In this document: piece after piece, positions 18,572 to 25,487 of the stretch
Layout of the letters: each line of letters opens with the position of its first letter
Numbering within the stretch: position 1 is the stretch's first letter
Origin: UBA4416 sp943362175
GTDB lineage: Bacteria > Bacteroidota > Bacteroidia > B-17B0 > Aurantibacillaceae
Reading direction: 5' to 3'
Assembly (NCBI GenBank): GCA_943362175.1
Contig: CALRIU020000004.1
Span: forward strand, 186,001-250,000
Length of the DNA stretch: 64,000 nucleotides
Program-made: the position numbers and the translations under genes
The notes under the pieces: model-generated
The model's input: the letters and a program-made list of their open reading frames with translations, nothing else
What the model was told of the DNA's origin: nothing
Database searches by the model: none

Positions 18572-19042
18572 TTATTTCTTTACAAACTCCAAATTCCGGA
18601 TGTACACCTCGTTGAGGGCTGTGGCGCAGAGCTCGCCCTGCCTGTCGAAGATCTCGATGGGGTACATTTTTACAAACTTACCTTCCGCCTGAAGCGCTTT
18701 TTCCGCGTCGGCAATCATTTCATCGCTGATGGTGATGGTGTAGAAGAGGTCGGTTCTTCCCGGCTTGATGTATTGGATTTGCGCGCTTTTGAGCCACACG
18801 GTAATTTTAAAACCTTTGTGTTGCATGATCTGCCCGAAGAGCAGGGCGTAGAAGGGATCGGTGGCGGAAAAGATGGTGCCGCCGAAAATAGAATTTCCTA
18901 AATTGGAAGTGAAGAGGCTGCGGTTGATCTTGACATCAATTCCTTTGAATCCCGGATGTACTTTTTTTACCCAGATGCGCTGGAAGAACATCGGCGGGTA
19001 GAAGCACATCAACCACTTGAGCGTATTTTCGGAAATCTTCAT
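18572..19042 (-). CDS. DUF4442 hotdog-fold protein (putative thioesterase)
   Basis: 156 aa from ATG 19042 (MKISENTLKWLMCFYPPM); a longer in-frame start at 19141 would run into the Crp gene and is unlikely. DUF4442 proteins adopt the hotdog fold of acyl-CoA thioesterases. GNSIFGGTIFSATDPFYALLF resembles the central helix region of the fold, and VWLKSAQIQYIKPGRTDLFY the following strands. It is one of two DUF4442 proteins flanking a Crp/Fnr regulator. Acyl-CoA or acyl-ACP hydrolysis is inferred from fold and neighbourhood, not shown. Confidence 0.8.
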   Translation of the reverse strand: MKISENTLKWLMCFYPPMFFQRIWVKKVHPGFKGIDVKINRSLFTSNLGNSIFGGTIFSATDPFYALLFGQIMQHKGFKITVWLKSAQIQYIKPGRTDLFYTITISDEMIADAEKALQAEGKFVKMYPIEIFDRQGELCATALNEVYIRNLEFVKK

Positions 19043-19049
19043 AAGGTTT

Positions 19050-19640
19050 TTACAGTCCTTGTTTGATAGACTGGCTGCGCAGGCGGCTGAGTGTTTCGGG
19101 AGTAATTCCCAGGTAAGAGGAGAGGTAAATGGCAGGTACACGGTTGCCGAGCTTCGGCTGCGAGCGTAAAAATTCCTGGTAGCGCTCCTGCGCCGAATAA
19201 CCGGCGCGGTTCTCTTTCCGGGCGCGCTGCAGGGCTTTGACGAAATAACGCTCGATGATCTTTCTTACCGCCCTTTCAAACATCGGGATCTCATCATAAA
19301 AGCGGTGCAGGTCTTCGTAGCTGAGCGCAAAGACCTGGCTGTCTTCAATGGCTTCGATGTTGATGCCGGCGGGTTGACGCGATAAAAAAGCTTCTGCGTC
19401 GCCAAACCAGTTGTTCTGTGCAATGAGGTCTGTGGTGTGCTCGTTGCCCTGATCGTCAAAAATGTAATTCCTGAAAAGCCCCTCATTCACGTAGAACATG
19501 AAGTTACCACTGTCGCCTTCGCTGAGGAGGTTCTTCTTTTTTTTGATATGCCTGATCTTTAAGGACTCAACGAACTTCTGAATTCCTTCGTCCGTAATGT
19601 TGGCATGCTGTTTAACGTTATTGATAAGCTTCTCGAACAT
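19050..19640 (-). CDS. Crp/Fnr family transcriptional regulator
   Basis: 196 aa from ATG 19640 (MFEKLINNVKQ). The N-terminal cyclic-nucleotide-binding-type beta roll (about 15-130) contains KKKNLLSEGDSGNFMFYVNEG and WFGDAEAFLSRQPAG. The C-terminal helix-turn-helix is short and ends ...YLSSYLGITPETLSRLRSQ, the recognition helix of this group. No Fnr-like cysteine cluster is seen, so oxygen sensing through an Fe-S centre is unlikely. It is embedded between two DUF4442 genes with gaps of 7 and 23 bases, so it belongs to their operon; the ligand is unknown. Confidence 0.88.
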   Translation of the reverse strand: MFEKLINNVKQHANITDEGIQKFVESLKIRHIKKKKNLLSEGDSGNFMFYVNEGLFRNYIFDDQGNEHTTDLIAQNNWFGDAEAFLSRQPAGINIEAIEDSQVFALSYEDLHRFYDEIPMFERAVRKIIERYFVKALQRARKENRAGYSAQERYQEFLRSQPKLGNRVPAIYLSSYLGITPETLSRLRSQSIKQGL

Positions 19641-19663
19641 GAGCGTAGTGGTTAGGCAGGTGG

Positions 19664-20173
19664 TTATACTTTCATTTTCACATGCTTCCAGGCTTTGATT
19701 TGCCAATTGATAAGGCCTGTGCAGATGTGGTTGTTTTCGGCGTCGTATACTTCTACCGGAAATTCTTTGAAAACGGCTTCCTGCGTTTTGAGCGGATCCA
19801 GGATCTCTTTTTCAATTTGATCTTTACTGATCTTAAAGCTTACAGTCACATCCGTCTTAGCCTGGTAATGGTAGGTCATGTGGATCGTTTTCAGAATGAT
19901 CCTGTATTCCTTGGGCGAAAAATTCCGCAGCAGGCTAAGGCCCGATACGTATTCGCAAAGCGTGGCCAACAGGCAGGCATGAATGCCTTTGATGTGGTTA
20001 CGGTTCGGGCGAGTGTTCCGTACGCGCATGGTCAGCTCTTCCTCGCCGATGGCTGTTACCCGGATGTTGTGCGGCTTATTGAAGGGCACCGTTCTCAGCA
20101 AAACGAAGTTAAGCACCCACAGGTAAAACGAAGAATGCCGTGCTTTGTGTATGGAAGCCTGTAAGCGGTCCAT
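19664..20173 (-). CDS. DUF4442 hotdog-fold protein (putative thioesterase)
   Basis: 169 aa, MDRLQASIHKARHSSFYLWVLN start. Hotdog-fold features include VRVRNTRPNRNHIKGIHACLL followed by ATLCEYVSGL, resembling the hot-dog central helix with the substrate channel, and ITYHYQAKTDVTVSF-like strands later. The start codon overlaps the stop of the thioesterase-ACBP gene by one base (TAATG), a sign of coupled translation. Probably works on acyl-CoA with its neighbour; the activity is unproven. Confidence 0.8.
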   Translation of the reverse strand: MDRLQASIHKARHSSFYLWVLNFVLLRTVPFNKPHNIRVTAIGEEELTMRVRNTRPNRNHIKGIHACLLATLCEYVSGLSLLRNFSPKEYRIILKTIHMTYHYQAKTDVTVSFKISKDQIEKEILDPLKTQEAVFKEFPVEVYDAENNHICTGLINWQIKAWKHVKMKV

Positions 20174-20910
20174 TATTTCGTGAAGAGGCTGTTGACGTAG
20201 TCGATGTACTTCTGCTGTGCGTCTTCTTTGCTCATGCCTTTTTTTCCGCTCCAGGCGTTGTATTTGGCGGCAGCCACAAAGTCGAACATGGCAGGCTTGT
20301 CGATGTTGATGTCGCCGATCGTGGCCTGCTTGTTCAGAGCGTACAGCTCGAGCATCACCTCGTTGCCCGGTTTTTCAGGTAATTCCATCACGCGTTTTTT
20401 AGCGTCTTCAAAGGATTGTTCCAGTGCAGTCATAGTATTAGGATTAAGGATTGGTTCAGGTTTTTTCTCAGGCACTTCTTCCAAAACGAAGTCCCCGCTT
20501 TTCGGAATTTGTAAAAATGTTTTAGCCCATTCTTCCGGTAAGGCGGCCAGCTTGCGTTTCACCATGTCTACCCAGGCGCCCTGCACGTTGATTTGCGCGG
20601 CTTGTACGCCATCGCCCCTGTACAAGGCTTGCGTGAAGGACCATCGGCTTCCGTCGCGCCGGCAATGGGTGAGCTCGCAGGTTACTTTTACCGTATCGCT
20701 GGGGCGCACCTCGCGCATGTAGATCAGCTCTTCGCGAAACAGGATCGGGCCTATTTTTAATTCCTCCAGGAGCCTGGCGTTGAAGCCAAGGCTTTCGAGG
20801 ATCTGCAGCCTGGCCTGTGCCGCGAAATCGGCATAGGCCGAATGCCGCAAATGCATGTTGGCATCAATCTGCGACCATAAGACCCGGCCTTCAAAGAATA
20901 CATTTTTCAT
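20173..20910 (-). CDS. Acyl-CoA thioesterase fused to acyl-CoA-binding protein domain
   Basis: 245 aa in two parts. Residues 1-140 are a 4HBT-type hotdog thioesterase (FFEGRVLWSQIDANMHLRH, with Asp16). Residues about 162-245 are an acyl-CoA-binding protein (ACBP) domain: LELYALNKQATIGDIN, KPAMFDF and AAKYNAWSGKKG. The four acyl-CoA ligand residues of animal ACBP (Tyr28, Lys32, Lys54, Tyr73) correspond to Tyr190, Lys194, Lys216 and Tyr235 with identical spacing (4, 22, 19), so binding is likely retained. A proline-rich linker (PEKKPEPILNPN) joins them. The enzyme would hold and hydrolyse acyl-CoA in the cytoplasm. It heads the unit with the DUF4442 and Crp genes. The fusion is unusual. Confidence 0.88.
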   Translation of the reverse strand: MKNVFFEGRVLWSQIDANMHLRHSAYADFAAQARLQILESLGFNARLLEELKIGPILFREELIYMREVRPSDTVKVTCELTHCRRDGSRWSFTQALYRGDGVQAAQINVQGAWVDMVKRKLAALPEEWAKTFLQIPKSGDFVLEEVPEKKPEPILNPNTMTALEQSFEDAKKRVMELPEKPGNEVMLELYALNKQATIGDINIDKPAMFDFVAAAKYNAWSGKKGMSKEDAQQKYIDYVNSLFTK

Positions 20911-20936
20911 TTTAGAATTTACTACTTAATGGAGAT

Positions 20937-21012
20937 GTCATGCTGAACTTGATTCAGCATCTCACGGCTTTTACGCTTAATTTGTGAGATGCCGAAACGA
21001 GTTCGGCATGAC
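20937..21012. repeat. GTCATGCTGAAC palindromic intergenic element
   Basis: GTCATGCTGAA..TTCAGCATCTCAC at 20937-20965 is followed by the inverse-oriented GTGAGATGCCGAA..TTCGGCATGAC at 20984-21012, giving a 76-bp nested palindrome between the acyl-CoA dehydrogenase and thioesterase genes. A single arm of the same family occurs at 37075-37102. It may attenuate or stabilise the transcript. Confidence 0.7.
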
Positions 21013-21031
21013 CGTTACTTTTGATGTTGTA

Positions 21032-22816
21032 CTAAAAGCAATATTTATTTTCCTCGATCAGTTTTTGAGCAACGACCTGTCTTGCAGCCTTCGCGTTGAA
21101 AGGCTCCTGTTTGGTGTAGCGTTTCAGTCCCATCAGCATCATGCGTAATTCGTCGCCTTCGCCGTAGCTGTTCAGGGCTTCTTTGCCATATACCCAGATC
21201 TTATCGCAGGCCGAATTGATATAGCTGCGCATGATCGCTAAATGCTCGGTACAGGCTGCTTCTCCGCGCATGCCTACCAGTTTCTCCACACGCAGCAAGG
21301 TTGATTCTGCTACGTAGGTTTCGATGGCCATATCGGCAATGTTCATAATGATCTCCTGTTCTTTGCTCAGCGTCGTCATCAGTTTTTGCACGGCACCACC
21401 GGCAACAAGCAGGATGGCTTTTTTGAAATTGGCCACCAGCTTCTTCTCGTAGGCAAATAGGGTATCATCCGGCTCGGAGAACTCGGGAATTCCTACCAAT
21501 TCGGAAGCTACCTGCTGTGCAGGGCCCATGAGGTCGAGCTCGCCTTTCATGGCGCGTTTCAGGATCATGTCCACAATCAGGAGTCGGTTGATCTCGTTCG
21601 TGCCTTCGAAAATCCGGTTGATCCGGGAATCGCGGTAGATGCGGTCCATCGGTGCTTCGGCGCTGTAGCCCATACCCCCATAAATCTGTACGCCTTCATC
21701 GGCAACATAGTCGAGGGTTTCGGAGCCATGTACTTTTAAGATGGCCGCTTCAACCGCAAACTGCTCAATGCCTTTCAGGGTCGCTTTCGCTTTCTCCATA
21801 CCGCCGGCAATCAGCTCGTGAATGGCATCTTCTACATTTTGTGAGGCCCTGTAAGTCGCGCTTTCAGAAGCAAAGATGCGGATGGCCTGTTCTGCCAGCT
21901 TGTAGCGGATCGCCCCGTATTTAGAGATCGGCCGTTCGAACTGGATACGCTCGTTGGCATACTGGATGGCCTGCGTGCAGGCGCGCTTGCTTCCGCCAAT
22001 GGCAGCGCCCGCTAATTTGATCCGGCCGATGTTTAAAATATTCACGGCAATCTTAAAGCCGTTTTGTCTTTCGGATAATAAGTTTTCTACCGGTACTTTG
22101 CAATCGTTGAAAAATACCTGGCGTGTAGAACTTCCTTTGATTCCCATTTTATGCTCTTCGGGGTTTAAGGAAATGCCACCGAAATTTTTTTCGACGATAA
22201 AGGCAGACAGGTTTTTGTCATCGTCGATTTTAGCGAACACGGTGAAGACGTCGGCAAAGCCACCGTTGGTAATCCACATTTTTTGTCCGTTCAGGATATA
22301 GTGCTTGCCATCGGCAGTGAGCTTAGCCGTTGTTTTTCCGCTGTTGGCATCCGATCCGGAGCCCGGCTCTGTCAAGCAATAGCAGGCTTTCCACTCGCCG
22401 GTGGCCAGCTTGGGAATGTATTTCTTTTTTTGCTCTTCGTTGCCGTAATATAAAATCGGTAAGGTTCCGATGCCGGTGTGGGCCGATAAGGCAACGGCTG
22501 TGGAATAGCCCGCGCCTAATGCCTCCGTCGTTAACATGGAAGTTACGAAGTCGAAGCCTAAGCCACCCAGTTCCTCCGGTACAGAAACCCCGAGCAGGCC
22601 CAGGGCACCGGCTTTCTCCATGATGGAAGGCATGAGGCCTTCTTCCTGGCTGTCGATGCGGTCGAGGATCGGTAATACTTCCTGGTCGATGAAATCATCA
22701 CAGGTTTTTTTCATCATGATCTGTTCTTCCGACCATTGCTCGGGAATAAAAATGTCGTTTGCCGATGTTTCTTTGATGATGAACTCACCGCCTTTTGTTT
22801 TTCCTGTTGTTGCCAT
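21032..22816 (-). CDS. Acyl-CoA dehydrogenase (long C-terminal form)
   Basis: FAD enzyme for the first step of beta-oxidation, making trans-2-enoyl-CoA. 594 aa, longer than the ~380-aa standard enzyme because of a C-terminal helical extension as in very-long-chain types. Features: YCLTEPGSGSDANS (about 148-161, FAD/substrate loop), KMWITNGGFADVF, NVNI-like core helices, and IYGGMGYSAEAPMDRIYRDSR followed by IFEGTNEINR, where the Glu is the likely catalytic base. It lies downstream of the M20 gene (39-base gap) in the fatty-acid operon. Confidence 0.95.
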   Translation of the reverse strand: MATTGKTKGGEFIIKETSANDIFIPEQWSEEQIMMKKTCDDFIDQEVLPILDRIDSQEEGLMPSIMEKAGALGLLGVSVPEELGGLGFDFVTSMLTTEALGAGYSTAVALSAHTGIGTLPILYYGNEEQKKKYIPKLATGEWKACYCLTEPGSGSDANSGKTTAKLTADGKHYILNGQKMWITNGGFADVFTVFAKIDDDKNLSAFIVEKNFGGISLNPEEHKMGIKGSSTRQVFFNDCKVPVENLLSERQNGFKIAVNILNIGRIKLAGAAIGGSKRACTQAIQYANERIQFERPISKYGAIRYKLAEQAIRIFASESATYRASQNVEDAIHELIAGGMEKAKATLKGIEQFAVEAAILKVHGSETLDYVADEGVQIYGGMGYSAEAPMDRIYRDSRINRIFEGTNEINRLLIVDMILKRAMKGELDLMGPAQQVASELVGIPEFSEPDDTLFAYEKKLVANFKKAILLVAGGAVQKLMTTLSKEQEIIMNIADMAIETYVAESTLLRVEKLVGMRGEAACTEHLAIMRSYINSACDKIWVYGKEALNSYGEGDELRMMLMGLKRYTKQEPFNAKAARQVVAQKLIEENKYCF

Positions 22817-22855
22817 AATCTTGTGGTTGGTTTTTTTATATAAACGTTTTTTTAA

Positions 22856-24040
22856 TTATTTGAGTAATGCGAGGGCGCCTTCTGCCAGTAATTGGGAGCC
22901 ATAAGGGATGCAACCTTCATTGAAGACCACCCTGGAGTCGTGAAGGAAATAGGTTTTTTCAGCCGTGTCCTGCGCGCCCAGGAAATAGAACATGCTCGGC
23001 ACTTTGCGCGAATAGAAGGCAAAGTCTTCGGAACCAAGGATGGCATCTACCGGGATGATGTTCTGTTTTCCGAAAACGGATTCCAACGGGGCTGATACCT
23101 TTTCGTGAATGGCTTTGTCATTCAGCAGGCTCGGATAGTTCAGATCGTAGCTGATCTTAATGTCTGCATCAAAGGAAAGCATGGTAGCCTGGATGATCTT
23201 CTCGATCCTTGTCAATACGGTATTGAAGGTGCTCAGGTCAAGCGCCCTCACGGTGCCTTCCAGGATCACTTTATCCGCGATCACGTTCGGGGCAATACCG
23301 CCATTGATTTTGGTGAAGGAGATCACCGTTGGTTCGTGTGGCGGGATGTATTTGTGGGCAATAGAAGAAACCGCCTGGATGATATGGCTGGAAATGAGGA
23401 TGGCATCGATGCCCAGGTGCGGTGCTACGGCTGCATGGGCCATACGCCCGGTAATCTCAATCCTGAAAAAGTTGGCGCAGGCCAGGGCTTGTCCCAGCTT
23501 ATAGGCTACTTTTCCTACAGGCAATAAAGGGTGTACGTGCAGGGCCAGTGCTGCTTTCACATCATCCAGCTCACCGGCTTCCACCACGCGCTGCCCACCC
23601 GATTTTTTTTCGGGATCATCGTAGGTGCCTTCTTCCGAAGGCTGGAAAATAAATTTGACCGTTCCCTTGTAATCGGCATCTTTCAATAAAGCTGCGGCTC
23701 CTAAAAGCATCGTCACGTGTACGTCGTGGCCGCAGGCATGCATCAGGGGAATATCATGATTTCCCGCTTTGCTTTGTTTCGTGCTTTTGAAATCGAGTTC
23801 CGTATTTTCTTTAATCGGTAGAGCGTCCATGTCGGCCCGCAATACGATGCCCGGCCCTTCGCCTTTGGTTAAGGTTGCTACCACACCGGTTTTGGCAATG
23901 TTCTTTTTATAAGGAATGCCCAGCTTATCGAGCTCTTTGCAGATGAGCTCCGCTGTTTCGTACTCCTGGTATCCAAGCTCCGGATTCGCATGAAGCTGCC
24001 GCCTGATGCTGATGAGATGATCCACTACTTCCTTTTGCAT
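22856..24040 (-). CDS. M20 family amidohydrolase
   Basis: 394-aa zinc amidohydrolase of the hippuricase/N-acyl-amino-acid hydrolase branch. Metal and catalytic motifs: LRADMDALPIKE (about 68-79), HACGHDVHVTML (about 101-112), FQPSEEG (Glu pair, about 132-138) and, near the C-terminus, ILGSEDFAFYS. The lid/dimerisation domain is about 185-295. It sits inside the beta-oxidation cluster, 15 bases after the thiolase gene. That position suggests it may free fatty acids from N-acyl amino acids, but this is inference. Confidence 0.92.
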   Translation of the reverse strand: MQKEVVDHLISIRRQLHANPELGYQEYETAELICKELDKLGIPYKKNIAKTGVVATLTKGEGPGIVLRADMDALPIKENTELDFKSTKQSKAGNHDIPLMHACGHDVHVTMLLGAAALLKDADYKGTVKFIFQPSEEGTYDDPEKKSGGQRVVEAGELDDVKAALALHVHPLLPVGKVAYKLGQALACANFFRIEITGRMAHAAVAPHLGIDAILISSHIIQAVSSIAHKYIPPHEPTVISFTKINGGIAPNVIADKVILEGTVRALDLSTFNTVLTRIEKIIQATMLSFDADIKISYDLNYPSLLNDKAIHEKVSAPLESVFGKQNIIPVDAILGSEDFAFYSRKVPSMFYFLGAQDTAEKTYFLHDSRVVFNEGCIPYGSQLLAEGALALLK

Positions 24041-24055
24041 GATTTACTGTTTTAA

Positions 24056-25231
24056 TCAGAGTAATTCAAAAACACCGGCCGCTCCGTGCCCTGTGCCGAT
24101 ACACATCGTGACGACACCGTATTTTTTGTTCTGGCGGCGCATTTCATTAAACAGCTGCACCGATAATTTGGCGCCGCTACAGCCCAGGGGATGCCCTAAA
24201 GAAATGGCCCCGCCGTTCACGTTGACCTTGTCAGGGTTTAACTTCAGCTCACGGACAACCGCCAGCGACTGAGACGCAAAGGCTTCGTTTAATTCAAAGA
24301 GGTCGATGTCGTCCATTTTTAAGCCGGCTTGCTCTACCGCTTTCGGAACGGCAAACACAGGACCGATGCCCATGATGCGTGGAGGAACGCCTGCCACCGC
24401 GTGGGATACCAAACGCGCAATAGGAGTCAGCTTATGCTCTTTCATGAACTTTTCGCTTACCACCATCACGAAAGCCGAGCCATCGCTGGTTTGAGAAGAG
24501 TTACCCGCCGTCACGCTGCCACCGTTGGCAAACACCGGCTTCAGCTTCGCTAAAGCTTCGATAGAGGTATCGGCCCTGGCACCTTCATCCATATCCACGA
24601 TATACTCTTTGCTTTTCTTTTTCCCGTTTTCATCCACGAATGTTTCCGTCACCTTCACGGGAACGATCTCGTCTTTGAACTTACCGGCTTTAATAGCGGC
24701 CACAGCTTTCTGATGCGACTTGTAAGAGAACTCATCCTGGTCTTCGCGCGACACGTTAAATTCTTTGGCAACCGCTTCGGCTGTTAAGCCCATGTTCCAA
24801 TACCAGTCGGCATGCTCTTTCGCTACTTTAGGGTTTGGTACAATGCGCCAGCCGCCCATCGGGATCAGGCTCATACTTTCCACGCCGCCGGCAATGATGC
24901 AATTGGCATAGCCTGCGGCAATTTTCGCTGAGGCGATGGCAATCGTTTCCAGGCCTGAAGCACAGTAACGGTTCACGGTCATACCCGATACCTTATCGGT
25001 GTTCAGGGCGAGTAAGGAGATCAGCCTTCCGACGTTCAGGCCCTGTTCTGCTTCCGGCATGGCATTTCCTACCATCACGTCATCCACGAGGGTATGTTCG
25101 ATTTGAGGAAGGCTGCCCATTAAATGTTTGATCACATCGGCTGCGAGGTCGTCAGGACGTGTAAAACGAAATCCGCCTTTGTTGGCTTTGCCTACGGCGC
25201 TTCTGAATCCTGCTACAATATATGCGTTCAT
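24056..25231 (-). CDS. Acetyl-CoA C-acyltransferase (3-ketoacyl-CoA thiolase)
   Basis: Catalyses thiolytic cleavage of 3-ketoacyl-CoA, the last step of each beta-oxidation round. 391 aa, normal length. The nucleophilic Cys lies in NRYCASGLETI (about residue 90), the His in GGAISLGHPLGCSGA (about 345-359) and the second Cys in VVTMCIGTGHGAAGVF at the C-terminus. The bifunctional gene is upstream (256-bp gap filled with repeats) and the M20 gene is downstream. Whether it is fadA in the strict sense or a broader thiolase is not certain. Confidence 0.95.
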   Translation of the reverse strand: MNAYIVAGFRSAVGKANKGGFRFTRPDDLAADVIKHLMGSLPQIEHTLVDDVMVGNAMPEAEQGLNVGRLISLLALNTDKVSGMTVNRYCASGLETIAIASAKIAAGYANCIIAGGVESMSLIPMGGWRIVPNPKVAKEHADWYWNMGLTAEAVAKEFNVSREDQDEFSYKSHQKAVAAIKAGKFKDEIVPVKVTETFVDENGKKKSKEYIVDMDEGARADTSIEALAKLKPVFANGGSVTAGNSSQTSDGSAFVMVVSEKFMKEHKLTPIARLVSHAVAGVPPRIMGIGPVFAVPKAVEQAGLKMDDIDLFELNEAFASQSLAVVRELKLNPDKVNVNGGAISLGHPLGCSGAKLSVQLFNEMRRQNKKYGVVTMCIGTGHGAAGVFELL

Positions 25232-25345
25232 GTGTTATAGATTTTAGATGTGAGTAGTGAGATGTGAGACTCTGTACGTCACCGATTAATTATTTTATTG
25301 AATTTTGAAATTGTAGTTCATTTTTTGGACTTCACTCTGAAGTTG

Positions 25346-25453
25346 AGATCATCAAATTCCCTCTTTCCAAAAGGTGCCCGAAGGGCGGGAGATGTGTTCA
25401 TTTATATTTTAACATCCTCCGGTCTGCGGCTACCTCCTTCAAAGGAGGAATTA
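25346..25453. repeat. Inverted pair of degenerate 'CCTCCTTT...GGAGATGT' elements
   Basis: AATTCCCTCTTTCC..AAAGGTGCCCGAAGGGCGGGAGATGT at about 25350-25394 and the inverse-oriented ACATCCTCCGGTCTGCGG..CCTCCTTCAAAGGAGGAATT at about 25410-25452 are divergent copies of one module facing each other. They fill the gap between fadB-like and thiolase genes. I have seen similar modules in other Bacteroidota (memory, unverified). Confidence 0.5.
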
Positions 25454-25487
25454 TGTATCACAAACTCATTGTCATATTTATAATCAA

